From Porogramme epimiltina (lineage: Eukaryota; Basidiomycota; Agaricomycetes; Polyporales; Polyporaceae), in contig FTLJ01000603.1 of assembly GCA_900155495.1 (NCBI GenBank), positions 1-64,000 of the forward strand: a stretch of DNA of 64,000 bases. Reading direction: 5' to 3'. Position 1 is the stretch's first letter. Each line of letters begins with the position of its first letter. Positions 33,202 through 45,528 of this stretch are shown here, one piece after another. The position numbers and the translations under genes are program-made. The notes below the pieces were generated by a model. The model saw only the letters and a program-made list of their open reading frames with translations, was not told the DNA's origin and searched no databases.

Positions 33202-35266
33202 ATGGTCGTAAGTGCTCTATACTCTGTGTCAAGGTGTTAAATAACGATCGCATCCTTAGAAAATTTCTGTGCTCCAACATGCGCCGTCAACACATCTACC
33301 CGCTCGTCCCGGCGACCCTACACCCACCTCCCGAAACCTCGATCCTCTCATGCATCCGTTCGCCCGCGCACGAGAACGGACGCGTGCACTCAATGCTGCT
33401 AAAATGGAACGAATGTTTGCGAAGCCGTTTGTTGCCGGTTTGGAGGGGCATGTAGATGCGGTGGAGGTGATGGTGCGGAAACCAGACACCCTGGATATTG
33501 TGGCGAGCGGAAGCTGGGACGGAGGTATGTGATCCTTCTTAGCCCCTACGTTGCTTCCCACACCATTTTCATCTTCAAATGTATGACTGCGTGAGCTATT
33601 TGCACTGGGGGTGTCTCATGAATGAGCCATTCAGAGACTCAAGACCCATGACTTTGCGCTCGCTTCCACATTTGACTTTTAGCACTTGCCCTCACCTAGT
33701 TATGCATCCACCACTGACATCTTACATCCAGGCCTTATTGTGCACGATGTCTCCCGGAGACGAAAGGTGTTCCAGGTCGAGCAAGCGCACAAGGGCAAAG
33801 TATCCGGCGTTTGCTTTGGGCAGCAAGACCGACTGTTGAGTTGCGGTGTCGACAGGAATATCAAACTATGGTCGATGCCCGGTGGAGGGGAGGATGAAGA
33901 ACCTGAAGCGGGGCCTTCCCAGGTGAGTTTTTGGTGGTGAAATCGTACTCAAACCTCCCTGATGTTCCACCTTCAGCGAAAACCTGCCGCGATATTCCCA
34001 GGAAAAACCGCATTCAAGTACGTCCTCATTCCAAACAGTAATGGTTTTTTCAGGCTAACCGGGATATTAGCTCAATAGACCACCACCGGTATGACCCATT
34101 ATTTGCGACTGCATCGAACCTAGTCCAGGTATGGGACGAGACGAAGTGCGCTATCCGTCAGCTCTCCACCTTGATGCATGAATAACCGTGGCGCATTCCC
34201 CTAGGAGCGCCGCCATCTCCAATCTCACCCTCCCTACATCCACAGAGACTATCACATCCGTCCGCTTCAACCTCGCAGAGGCATCCGTTCTTGCAAGTAT
34301 AGGCTCTGACAGGACCTTTGCCTTATACGACATACGTACAGGAAAGGCTGAGCGAAGAATCATCATGCAAGTCAGTGTCTTTCCTTCCATGTCGTCTCCG
34401 CGCATGCACGAAATTCATTTGTTAATGCCGTTTGTAGATGCGTAGTAATGCTTTGTCATGGTCGCCGACCTTCCCAACCTCGGTCCTCCTCGCTTCAGAG
34501 GATCACAATCTATACACGTTCGACATCCGCTCCCTCAACCAACCAACCCAAATATACAAGGCACACGTAGCCGCGGTCATGAGCTGCGACTGGAGCCCGA
34601 CCGGTCTCGAGTTCGTCAGCGGAGGCTGGGACCGAACAGTGAGGATATGGAAGGAAGGGCGCGGCTCCGCACCCGAAGTGTACCATACGAAGCGCATGCA
34701 GAGGTCCGTCTCTCCCCATGATAGGAACCTCCAGACAGGCGCTGACCTAAACTGCTCCCTTCCCGGCTCGTCGTCGCAGGGTAACGTCGACCCTGTACAC
34801 CGGTGACTCCCGGTTCGTGCTCTCAGGGTCCGACGACGGCAACGTGCGAGTGTGGAAGGCGCACGCGTCGGACAAGCTCGGTATCATCACTGCCCGCGAG
34901 CGCGCCGCGATCGAGTACCGCGAGGGCCTCAAGGCGCGCTGGAAGGCAGACGCGGAGGTAAACAAGATCTCAAGGTACGTCCCCTGCCTTCATACCACCC
35001 ACCCCTATCCACACCCTTCACGGGATCGTGCCCAACGATTTCTTCCTCCCGATGCTTTGGGTCTTCGTCTCATCTACTGATGCCTGCGGTTCCGCCTTCA
35101 CAGGACGCGCCACCTTCCGAAGCCGGTGCACAAGGCCGGTCAACTCAAGCGGACGATGCTCGACGCAGCGCGCGTCAAGGAGGAGCGTCGCCGCAAGCAC
35201 ACGCGCGCGGGGGAGAGCAAGCCGAAGGCGGAGCGGAAGAAGCTCGTCATCGCGGAGCAGTCGTAG
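33202..35266 (+). CDS. SOF1: Ribosome-biogenesis WD40 protein Sof1 (DCAF13-type)
   Basis: The first coding exon is two codons (ATG GTC, 33202-33207) before a GTAAGT intron; exon 2 begins at 33260 (AAAATTTCT), giving MVKISVLQHAPS, which fits the family N terminus. Then SRNLDPLMHPFARARE, RTRALNAAKMERMFAKPFV and seven WD-type repeats: AGLEGHVDAVEV, KVSGVCFGQQDRLLSCG, DHHRYDPLFATAS, ITSVRFNLAEASVLASIGSD, NALSWSPTFPTSVLLASEDH, AVMSCDWSPTGLEFVSGGWD, LYTGDSRFVLSGSDDGNVRVW. The Sof1 C-terminal domain follows: ERAAIEYREGLKARWK, ISRTRHLPKPVHKA, and a basic tail ending VIAEQS. Sof1 is a nucleolar U3 snoRNP/SSU-processome factor for 18S rRNA maturation. About 445 residues, the usual size. Confidence 0.95.
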
Positions 35267-37974
35267 TGTTGGTGATTCTAGTTGTTGTATTATCGGCTTG
35301 CTAGGTAATGGCATCATGTGGCCGTTCCTATTTTCCAGGCACGCCCTCAACCGGGTGTACTCTACTGCTCCTGGCTGAGATTTATTTTGTTATTGGTGTG
35401 AAGAATGTCGCTCACAGATAGCGCCGAAAAACCTGGAATTCCGGAATCTTGAACGCCTACTCTCCCCTACCCATCTGGCCTCCGACCAGCCACAGCCAGA
35501 CATCTAGGGAAACGCCCCTAACTATCATCATCGTACGACGAAGCATGCAGGTTCTTCCTCATATCCGCTATGATAACTTGCTGAGCTCTTCTTTCATAGA
35601 TTGCGGTCATGAGGCGGATGATAGTCCAATCGTGAACTTACCCACCACACGTTCCACGAACCTTCTCCCACAGACGCTACGTTCTCCTCGATACCACCTT
35701 TGAGCGCACCTGACCTACCTGGCGGCTGGTACAAGGTCTCGAACTCTCGCTCGGCCGGTCGCGCCGCGGGGTTGTAGGTACAGGTGTGCGTAGGCGTCAC
35801 TGTTGCAAGTTGGTCTGTGAACACGTCGGTGAACGCCGGAGTCCTAAGACCCAATGGTACGATTCGACTTACAAGGAATTCACGAGACCGGTCTGGCCGA
35901 CCCTCGACGCGTCAGTGGTATGGAAGCCGCTTGCTCCGGCGCCGTAACGGCGTATTGAGCCCCTCTTTCACTGACATCTCGAACTTCCAGGCCGTATATC
36001 TCTCCACACGAAGCTGTTCCTTGTGTCCCACGAACCGTGGTCGTCCACAAACACGCCTACCCTAAATCACCTCGAGGCACAAAAAACACGCTCACGGCCA
36101 TGTGATGCTCAGTCGGAGATTCTACTCGTCTCCGGATAGGCGCTCCGTCCACTTCACAGACGCAGAAACAAGCAATCGGAGTAGAAACGGCCTAGTAAGT
36201 GGTCCTATGTCCGAGCGTCATTAAGGGTTCAGTTTAACCTTATTCTTGCCCGTGTAGCTCGGGAGCGCTACGGGCATTCGTCCGTTCACCATTAAGGTAA
36301 CGCCAAGGGGGGCGTGTCGAACTTTGTACTCGAGAGAGAGCGCGGACGATCGGTTGGCGCCGCCGCCGGCGTGACTCTTTAAATTTCAAGGAGAAAATGC
36401 AGTAGATAATCGCCCGAACGTGTTCTGCCATCTTTGTATGTGGCTCTAAGCGACGCGCGCATGCTTGTCGTCATGCTCCCAGTAAATTCCGTCATCTCGA
36501 GATCGACGCGCGACTCGCGAAACTCCGTGCGCCGGAAGCAAATTCAAACCCATATGCACTGGTTCCAAGTGCTGTAGCCGCCGACCGCCCGCCCTCCGTG
36601 TGAACCCGTGAAGTAGAGTTGAATACTAGGGGGTAGTGCAACAGCCAGTTGCGGTGGGCGTTGCGTGTTGTTGCTCTTGAGTGGCTGCAGATCCATGCTT
36701 ACCGCGCGCCCCGAGCTCCGACGTCATCTCCGAGTCGGAGAGCGTCGAGTGCCTCGCGTGTCGGCGTGAGCTATATTTACATGGTGGCACGCACTTCGTT
36801 GTGCCCCCCTGCGTCGACGGCACCGACTTGTTTCAGCTCCCCTTGGGCTGAGTCTGGTTCACGGGAGGAGATCCCGCCCGCCTGCCATACGAACGGCGTA
36901 CCAGACTGACACTTTTACATGCACGTACTGATTCACCGGCGCCGGGACACGCTGAGCCCGGATTGCAAGCATACCGCCGGTATCAGCGCGCGGGAGGCGA
37001 TCCTATCAAGTTTCAAAGCTTGAAGTTTGTGGGACGTGCGTCCTCGGCCTAGTTGTTACTCCCGCTCCGACAACATCATGCCGCAGCACAGAGTTGGTCT
37101 ACCAACCGCCCTCGGAGCTGCTCGGCATGTTGCACTCGACGATTCTGAGTCAAACGCGCATAGTCATACAACTGTGTTTCTGATAGTCCCTGATCCAACA
37201 CTACGTCTCTACTACCGACACATCGGACAGAGTGAAATTTGCGCTCGAGGAGATCAAGAGAGGGCAAGATGCGTGCTTGTGGTGTGTGTACAAGTACGGC
37301 AGGGTTGCGCGGCGCCTACCGTCACCCAGAAGAGGGCTATGCATTCCCAGCGTCCAAAAATGGTATCGTGGTAGCAATACCGATCGTTTCTTCTACTAAC
37401 TCCTGGTATGGTGGAGAGGCCTCGGCGCTCTGTGCGCGTTGTACGCACGAGGGGCGAATAGATACATAGATAGGGACCAGGTGGTTGGGCTCCGGGTGGT
37501 AGGTCGGTTGAGTGTCATTTAGACGCGGTAGATCGTGGTGGAGCGATCATAATGCCGGGAGGAAGGGAAGCATCAGGAAGAGTGGGATCGGCGGACGCGA
37601 ACGGGGTCTAAGGGGCGTTAGAGAGGCCAGCCGGCGATGCGGACGAAGACAGGGTGGGATGGGCAAGATCGTACAACATGGGTGGTGGCGGGATCGAGGG
37701 TGATACACGAGCATTGGGTGTTCTACACTGGAATGGGACCGGGGTCATGCGTGAGAAGGCTGGTGGGGACCCTGAGGAACGAGTATTCCGGCCTAACGTC
37801 TGGGCCGCTGTAGCGGGAGAGGCGCGGGGCGGGCGGTCGTATATGATTTTACAACAGATGGCTCGGGGGATGTAGTCCGAACTGCGTAAAAGAAGATGAA
37901 TGAGCAACCACATCCCGTCACCGCCGGCGGTACTAGCGATACGACATACCGTAATAGTCGATCTATCCGCGGCA
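35267..37974. other. Gene-poor stretch, left part
   Basis: No supported gene. Open frames are short, overlapping and motif-free. Base composition is closer to even than in the genic parts. A minus-strand frame near 35600-35850 (RTPAFTDVFTDQL, ETLYQPPGR) looks protein-like and may be a relic, but has no start or splice support. Confidence 0.45.
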
Positions 37975-38653
37975 TCACAAGGCTGCATCTGAGCGACGCT
38001 CTCGTGGAGCAATATCCACACTGAACAACGCGACGGCCACGGCCACGGCGATCGCAAGTGGCGCCGCGGACATTGCCAAGACAGAGGCCTGTACGGCAAT
38101 CCGACGATCAGCACAACGAACCAACGGAGAGACAGCGAGAGTTGCGCACCCCACCCGCACTCGAACCACCACGAACGTACGGCCTGAGCTGCGAAGGCCC
38201 GTCGAAGAGCTCTGGAAGCGGCAGGGGCGCCGGGAGGGTCCGTTCCTGGAGGACGCCGCTTCGCGAAGCCGGTGGCGGCGCCCGCTTGAACGCGCGGAAG
38301 CTAACGAAGGACATGGAGCGCGGCCGCGCTGGTCCGTCCAAGACGGTCGGCATCGGGAGGGGCTTGACCGCGCGCCGCGAAGGCCGACCAGCGGTGGATG
38401 CGGTGGTGCTGGAAGAGGAGGCTGCGGTGCTTATCGTCCGGCGGGACGTGGCCGCCGCGCGCGCGAGGAGCTTGCTCGACTCGCCGAGGCGGCTGGGGGC
38501 ATCGAAGATGTCGAAAATGTGTAGGTCGAACGCAGCCCGGGGCTCATCGACTGCGAGGGCCGCGGCGGAGATCATACTCCTATGGGAGGTGGGCCGCAGG
38601 GAGGCGGTCGCAGATCGGATTGCTGGGAGAGCGGTGCGCAGTGGTTGAAACAT
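37975..38653 (-). CDS. Candidate small mitochondrial membrane protein, unknown family
   Basis: Two exons, 38177-38653 and 37975-38088, give 196 residues. The N terminus MFQPLRTALPAIRSATAS, continuing LRPTSHRS, is rich in Arg, Ser and Ala and free of acidic residues for about 40 positions, as in mitochondrial targeting peptides. The middle is low in order (runs of Ser/Thr, SRRAVKPLPMP). The last exon encodes one hydrophobic helix, AAPLAIAVAVAVALFSV, and a short charged tail APRERRSDAAL. The 88-nt intron has a branch-like GTGCTGATC and a TACAG acceptor; the donor is GTTCGT, while a better GTACGT six bases upstream would shift the frame. The Ala/Ser-rich composition partly reflects GC content, so this could be chance. 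No family is recognised. Confidence 0.42.
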
Positions 38654-41572
38654 AGTGTGTGCGCGAGTGTGAGCGAGGGCGGCCGAGGGTTGAACCAAGT
38701 CCGGGGAGGAGAGGGGAAAGGGGTTGGTCTAGGGGACAAGAGTGTCTACATCGCTCGACGCGATATAAGTACAGCCTGCAAAGCTGCATACCTGTCTTGG
38801 AAGGATTGCGAAAGGTCTCAGGGTGTGAACGTGTGGATTGCATATGCCCAGACGCGCATGCCTGCCGGAGTTGATGCGGCGATACCCAGCGGTATTGAAT
38901 TAGGTCGCCTGGGGTGCCCGAGGAGGGGACCGGTGTGGAGATGACAACTTCGCTTATTCGTGCGCCTCGGTTGAACGCATGCCCCCACCTTTAGGTGTGG
39001 TCGTGGGGCGCATCGTATTTAGCAGTTGCCAGTCGGGGGTGCCTTAGACGCCCATGCTATGAACGACCACGGGTTCTATGGTCTCCTAACTTTCTAACTT
39101 AGCACCAACATCCGCTTAAACGCCACCACAGAGAGAGACGTACACACGAAATCAGGTCCCAGAAGTTCTTGAGCTGTGTCCTGTGACGAGGAATTGACAC
39201 GACTAGATGTCAAAGCAAGCAACATTCGGGGTTTAAACTTCAGACACTATCTCGCATTCCATTCCAGTGGCCGAGAAGGGCCCCAGAATGGTACCCCGGG
39301 GTTATGTGTGAGGCGATGTTGGCTAAATTTGGGGGTATGCACTTTCGCCGGAAGTTCATGTCCCTCGTCAACGGAAGCCGGTAGACTGATAGGAATCCGC
39401 GATTATAGGGGAAGCGAAGTCTATCTATCAAATGAATATATTCGGCAGGTTATATCACTCACCAATGGATTCTCGACGAGAGGCTGCGTTGTGCTAATAA
39501 GCGTGCGAAACAAGCGCTGCTCGCACTTGCACAGCGAACGGTGGAGTGGGCGTGCGACTTGCACAACGAACTCCGGTCGTTGAATAGAGGCCGAGGAGTG
39601 ACAGGCGGACTTCGCATCCAAAGGTCGTTATAAACCCGACCGACCAAAAGTCCGGGTTACGCCGGTTTCTACGCTGTCCTAGCTCGGCTGTATGAATGTA
39701 GAGCAAATCAGAGGGAGGAAATCATATTGACGATGGGGGCGGATATTGCCGTACCTCGTCCAACCCGCGAATTTAGCTGAGCTCCTCCTATATCACAGCT
39801 CAAACGGTTTGAGTTGGAGAGAACCATGCTAAAGTGAAGGATCGCTGTTGTGCTCTGGACAGCAAGCCTGCGTTCAAACCCGTGAAATAACTAAATTATT
39901 GAAAGAGGGATTAGACCGTACCTTCTTTTCGGGTGCTGATCGTTTCTACAAGTGAGCGCTCCGGCGATGATGGAAGAGAGCGGCGATAGAGCTTGTGCAG
40001 TGTTTGCAATTGTGCTGGTTGAGACCGCTGGGAGGTATACTGAAGTACCATAAGCAACCAAACCGCCCATAGGAGCGCTTCATGGTGATAACGTTATTGA
40101 GAAGCGCGCGCTGTGTGGGGAAGGGCGATGCACATTGAAGACCGATGTTCTTGCGAACAGGCCTCCCGGACAAATGAGATCGTTGATAAAATAGACAGTT
40201 CGAGGAACCGAAGCTAGTCAGGGCGGAGGCGAATATGTTTCTCAGTCTCAGTACTCTGCCTGATATATCATCGAGCACTGACCTTACATTTTATGAAATA
40301 CGGAGAAGTGGTCATTTCTCATGGAATGAACTTGCCGGTCCGATCCTAGGCCGGACAAGATAAATATCCATGGCCATTGGCGATGCCCCAGATTGAGCTC
40401 GAGACTCACTCTACAAGCTAACGCTAGTCACTAGGGAGGAACGAACGATTCCGATGGGATTTAGCTCACCAGTCACGGCCAAGTGGTGGGAGTTCTTACC
40501 TACTGATTACGCATATAATCTAGGTACTTAGCTGCTTTTCTGTGACAGCGTTTTTGTCAATACAATTGATGTTGGGCAGTAAAAGAGGTCCTCGGTCGAA
40601 CATCTCATCGGTAGTGCTCGGGTCCCAAAATAGTAAACGTTCCCACGGTCCCAGCTGGCAACATTTTGGTTGACCGATTTCGTCCTGAGCGTCTCAGTTC
40701 CTCGAGTCAACCGACTTTCTATCCGTCAGCCCAGGGAACCGGTGCACCATTCACCGGTTTGTACGAGAGAGTGTGTAAGTTTAATACTATATATCCGCGT
40801 ATCCGGCCACTAAACAACTTCTTCAAGTTCTCCGAGTACTTCGAATTACCACCAGGTTTCTGTCCGGTCTGAGCGGCCTCCTAGCCGCCGATATGCCCTT
40901 TCCGCATCGATCGCATACACTATACCACTACTAATCATCTTTAGAACCACTGCTACGGGCCTCTCGAATGCGAATGTGGACAGCATCTATACTGCGAACT
41001 AACACGTCCATGACGGAGGCATCCTAGTACGTGCTATTCCGCCATTGGTCGGATCTCACTACGAAACACAGTTAGCAAGATTTAGTTGACATGGGACCTC
41101 GCATCCGGCGTCTCGCTCGAAAAAAAATTGACGGTTGTTGTCCTTACCGCGAACGCTGCGGGGGGAGGCGTCCGGTCGTTCCCATCAGCGGATATGCACA
41201 GTGCGGTGGTTCACATGTCACAGCGTATCAACGTATGGAACAAATAGCATTATGGTGACGTCGACACGCAATGCTGTGTCCATCCGGTGTGATCGTCCTT
41301 ACTTAGTATTCCGCCAGCCATTCGAAGCTAAAGGAGCCACATTAGCTTAGCACCGAGCATATTGTTTAACTTGTTCATCAGGTCCTCGTATCGGGTTTGA
41401 GGATGCAATGCCGCGATCAACTACTGCCGCAATAGCCCTTCAAATATCTGTGGAAAACAGCCCGTCTTGACGCTGTTCCTTTTCTCTTGGCCCCGTTCCC
41501 TCCTCTTTTTCTACTTTCCTCTTCCATTTCCCGCCCTCTGTTTTTCATTTCTCTCCTTCGTACTTGCTTTCG
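38654..41572. other. Gene-poor stretch, right part
   Basis: About 2.9 kb with only short, motif-free frames, and the highest AT content of the window near 39100-41400. No terminal repeats, reverse transcriptase or transposase remnants could be recognised by eye. The last 100 bp are pyrimidine-rich, as expected for the leader of the sedolisin gene. Confidence 0.45.
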
Positions 41573-43876
41573 ATGGCAGCAGTGCTGTTTGTTTTCTCGT
41601 TCATGGCTCTCGCGCTGTGCCGGCCCAGCGCGGCACGTCCCGGAATGATCCTCCGTGACGTGCATCCTACCATACCGGAAGGGTATTCTGCTGGCGGAAA
41701 CGCACCCCCTTCTGGGTCGACACTACGGCTTACACTTGCGATGCCGCACCGTAACATCTCGGGCCTGAGCGCCGCACTCATGGATGTAAGCGACCCCACG
41801 AGCCAAAACTATGGGCGGCACCTCTCCAAGGCAGACGTATGTGCACAGTAGCACGGGCTTATTTGGACTAACGCTGACATCCCTGCCTCCCGTCGAATGG
41901 CATTAGGTTCAAAAGTTCGTTGCTCCTGCACAAGACAGTGTCATGGCTGTCACTAGTTGGCTGAACAAGAATGGAATCTCCTCGAAGGCAGCGTCGCCAG
42001 CAGGGGACATGCTCACACTCGAAGTTTCCGTCGAGCAAGCCAACACCCTCCTAGAAGCTAACTTTATGAACTACGTTCACGACAAAACCAATGCGACGAT
42101 GGTTCGCACCCTCAAGCACTCACTCCCTGCGAGTGTGCACGATCATATCACGTACATCTACCCGACTACTCAGTGCGTAATGGAATATGAGCCTCCCGGA
42201 AGCTCGCTAGTGGTATCTCTTATTCACTTTCGCTGTCTTTCTCACACTTAGGTTTATAGCCCCCATCAAGGCCGGAGCACCCGATCAATCGCCAGTGAAG
42301 CTGCCGAAACGTCGACGCGATCCTAACAGTCCCCACGACCCTTGTGACGGGGTTACCACGCCGCAGTGTCTACAGACGCTGTACAACATACCGTCGTCTC
42401 CAGCTATAGCACCCGGTAACTCGATTGCGGTCAGCAGCTACGGTCAAAATGCTCTCACGTCGGATCTGGAGGTATGACTCCCTATCTAGTTACGTAGTGC
42501 GCTACGGGTCAGTGACGCTGACATTCTATTGGGCATAGTCGTTCCTCTCACAGGCCCGTCCAGACATCAAGAACGGCACTTTCACGACAGTCGTCGTCGA
42601 CGGCCCTGCCCCTCCATTTGTCTCAAACACAGTCGAGGCGGTATGTGTCTCAATGTTGTCGTTTTCGTGTGGAGTACACTTACACCGGATCTATCCTGCA
42701 GAGCATCGACGTCCAGTACACTGTCGGCCTCGCCACCAATGTTCCGGCAACACTGATCATCCACAATATATCCGAAGACGGAATAATCACGGCGGACAAC
42801 TTTATCGACATGGCCAACTTCCTACTCGAGATGGAAACCCCACCACTGGTGTTCTCGACTAGCTACGGGTTCGACGAGTACAGCGGCGCAAGCTTTGCGC
42901 AGGTCGCAGAGTGGGGCACATTTCTTGATCTTTCATAAATAATGCGATTCTGATGGCATCTTGGTGTAGGAGGCTCTGCAACTCCTACATGCAGCTTGGA
43001 GCACGTGGCGTGTCCGTGATCAACTCCGCCGGCGACGGTGGTGTCGCAGGCTCGTTTTTGAACAGTACGGACAATTGCACCGGCACGGCCTTCACCCCCA
43101 CGTTCCCTGCCAGCTGCCCGTAGTATGTCGCCACGTGCAGCTCACAGTCCATGTGCGCAGGCTGACATCGCCGTGCAGCGTGACGACCGTCGGGAGCACG
43201 CAGTACCAGGGCCGGTCCGAGATCGCAGCACCCTTTAGCTCCGGTGGATTCTCGAACATCTTCCCGCGGCCGTCCTATCAGGACACCGCAGTGGTGACCT
43301 ACCTCGACGCGCTAGGCGACACATACGAGGGGCGGTACAACGCCGGCGGGCGCGCGTACCCCGACGTCGCGACGCTCGGCACGAACTTTTCCATAGAGTT
43401 CAACGGGACGGCCCTCTCCGCCAGAGGCACGAGCACGTCCGCGCCGACGTTTGCGTCGGTCGTCGCGCTCCTGAACGACCAGCTCCTCGGCGCGGGGCAC
43501 GCACCCCTGGGCTTCCTCAACCCGATGCTGTACGCACGTGGCGCGGCGGCGATGCGCGACGTCACGTCTGGGAGCAACCCCGGCTGCGGCACGGACGGGT
43601 TCGCCGCGCGGGCGGGATGGGATCCGGTGAGTGCTCTGGCTGCTGCGTGCGCGCGGACGTGTATTGGGCGGTCAAGGGTTCTGACTCGGCGCATGTGATT
43701 GCTAGGTAACCGGCCTCGGGACTCCGGACTTTGACAAGCTCGTGGAGGCCATTACCGGCCACCCTTCGACCTTCAATCGAACCTCGGTGAATGGGGAGAT
43801 GAAGTCGGTTGTTTCGAGGCTGTGGAGGGCCATTTCGTTGGTTTCTATTTCTCTGGTTATCGTGGGGTTGTGGTAG
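41573..43876 (+). CDS. Sedolisin (S53), tripeptidyl-peptidase type, secreted or GPI-anchored
   Basis: Preproprotein of about 570 residues. Signal peptide MAAVLFVFSFMALALC; a pro-domain of the S53 type (LRLTLAMPHRNISGL, ALMDVSDPTSQNYGRHLSKADV, LTLEVSVEQANTLLEANF, YIYPTTQF); then CDGVTTPQCLQTLYNIP at the start of the mature enzyme. The catalytic Glu and Asp are in EASIDVQY, the oxyanion Asp in INSAGDGG, and the nucleophile Ser in GTSTSAPTFASV. Calcium-site residues are in AMRDVTSGSNPGC and GWDPVTGLGTPDF. The end is SRLWRAISLVSISLVIVGLW: a terminal hydrophobic stretch that may be a GPI signal. The enzyme should release tripeptides at acidic pH outside the cell. At least six short introns. ATG at 41573 chosen as the first ATG before the signal peptide. 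Confidence 0.93.
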
Positions 43877-45239
43877 AAAGAAAGGAAAAACATCATAAAC
43901 TGTCGCCAGTACTGAGGACATTGACAGGGCGGAATGTATTACCAGGTCGGAAGGGGCGGGAAGAGTCTCCCTTCTAGAATGTGAGGTCAACCCGAAGTGA
44001 AACGGTCCGGGAGCCGCCTGCAATGTGCATGGATTACAGCATGAAATCCGCAAGGCGGGCCGCGGCAGTACCATGCGACCGGGGTGCGGCGCGCGCCATA
44101 GAGACACGACGGGACAGAAACTTCGATAGACTGGCGTCATGGACCTGAGGCATCCCCGTAGCGAGTGGGCGGGGAATGCTTCTTAGAGGGTCCATGGACT
44201 CATTGATGCAAAAGCATAAACCTAAACCGCCAGCGGAGTGAAATTGGAAATCTCAAAGCGGCACTGGGGCGAATGCATTAGCGGACCGCCGCTAGGCGTG
44301 CAAGTCATAGCACAGCTTAAGCAGCATGCAGGTGACGCAAGGGTGACATGATGCGCAACATTGTTCATACCATCGGAAAGGTTGCATAGCCGAGAAATGC
44401 GTCTTGCGCACCGTGTCGAGTCGTTCCACTGGCAAGAGGCAATGCAGTGACGTGATTTATGAAGGTGGTACTCAACTAATTAGGCTGTTCGTGCACAGAT
44501 CAGCAATGGTCGTATCGAGCTGTGGACGACAGTACTGCTGAAATTAGAAAGCCAATCATTCACTTCATCTTCGGGCAGAGCTGGAGCCATAGTTCAAACG
44601 CTAATCGTTCTTGTCCAGGGATCTTGAGAACTGGACGAGAACGAGGTTGCGCTGCGCGTTCCTGGACAAATAGGTGATAGAATGCGGACGAAATCGTGAT
44701 CAACTTGGACGCCTGAGACTCAAAGAGGGAGAGGGTCGGCAAACAAGGAGGTCGCCGGCGGCTGCAGCGACACTCGGGGTCCCGACGTCCAATCCCATCC
44801 CCCGGACACACAGTTATGTGTGGGCGCTTGTACCTTTGGCTCCAAGTCCCTCGCCGATATCCCGATTCCCAACCCTCGAATGCACCCACTCCTTCTTCTC
44901 CGCCGCTCCGACATCTTATGATTGTTTCCACGTCTTCTGCACACACGGCGAGCGGAGAAACGGGTCACGCCCTCTCGATGCCCACACAGCAGTAGCAATT
45001 CCCCCACGAGGTGTTCCCCGGTGCCCACCATGAGCACCGACTGCTCATGTTGTCAAGCGGAACAATCGACTTGTTGTTCTCTTCAGGAACGCGAACACCT
45101 TGAACGTACGCCCCACACACGATGCGCAGTGGTATGCCCACTGGCATGTGTGGCGGCCTCAGGCTAGCGCGGCGCCAACAGAGACGAGGGTGGCACCGGT
45201 GAGCGCTGCAGGACATTCCACGGCCACGGGGCTGCACGG

Positions 45240-45336
45240 CGTTCATCAGATTGCACCTCGTTCCGCTCCGGAACTTCTCTGGACGCACCCCATTCCGGGG
45301 CCCGGAGCAGGGGCCGCGTTCATTTCCAGCCTCATT
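45240..45336 (-). repeat. Inverted repeat copy A (partner 49481-49575)
   Basis: Read on the minus strand it contains ATGAGGCTGGAAATGAACG and, about 55 bp later, AGAAGTTCCGGAGCGGAAC and GCAATCTGATGA. The same words occur in the same order and spacing on the plus strand at 49481-49575. Confidence 0.8.
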
Positions 45337-45407
45337 GCGAACGCGTGTCTAGCCTTGCCCCTTCGTAACATTGCTCGCGCATGTTCTCATGGAACCTCTT
45401 GTTTTTT

Positions 45408-45416
45408 ATATAGGCC
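45408..45416 (+). promoter_or_regulatory. TATA box of the gene at 45529
   Basis: TTTTATATAG about 115 bp before the ATG, followed by a pyrimidine-rich leader (CCTCCCCTCTCCC, TTCTTCTTCTCCC). Confidence 0.55.
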
Positions 45417-45528
45417 CTATCGACTCGATGGCGTACGACTTGGTCCACCATCTGCGATACGCCCCCTGCGCCCCTCCCCTCTCCCTTTCTTCTTCTCCCT
45501 TCCTTCCTCCGCCCTCTTGTTTGCTACC

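Larger units (their letters stand above)
43877..45528. other. Intergenic with a promoter and one copy of an inverted repeat
   Basis: No supported gene. Frames around 44560-45290 on both strands lack start or splice support. The segment 45240-45336 is an inverted copy of 49481-49575. The end is the promoter and pyrimidine-rich leader of the gene at 45529. Confidence 0.5.

Noticed and set aside
38058..38648. A 196-codon plus-strand frame
   Set aside because: Opposite the candidate mitochondrial protein. Its Arg/Gly/Glu-rich composition fits antisense of an Ala/Ser/Arg-rich gene. I cannot exclude it fully, but the minus strand has the better signals.
39865..39895. GTTCAAACCC, resembling a tRNA T-loop
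   Set aside because: The flanking bases do not pair as a T-stem and no cloverleaf can be drawn.
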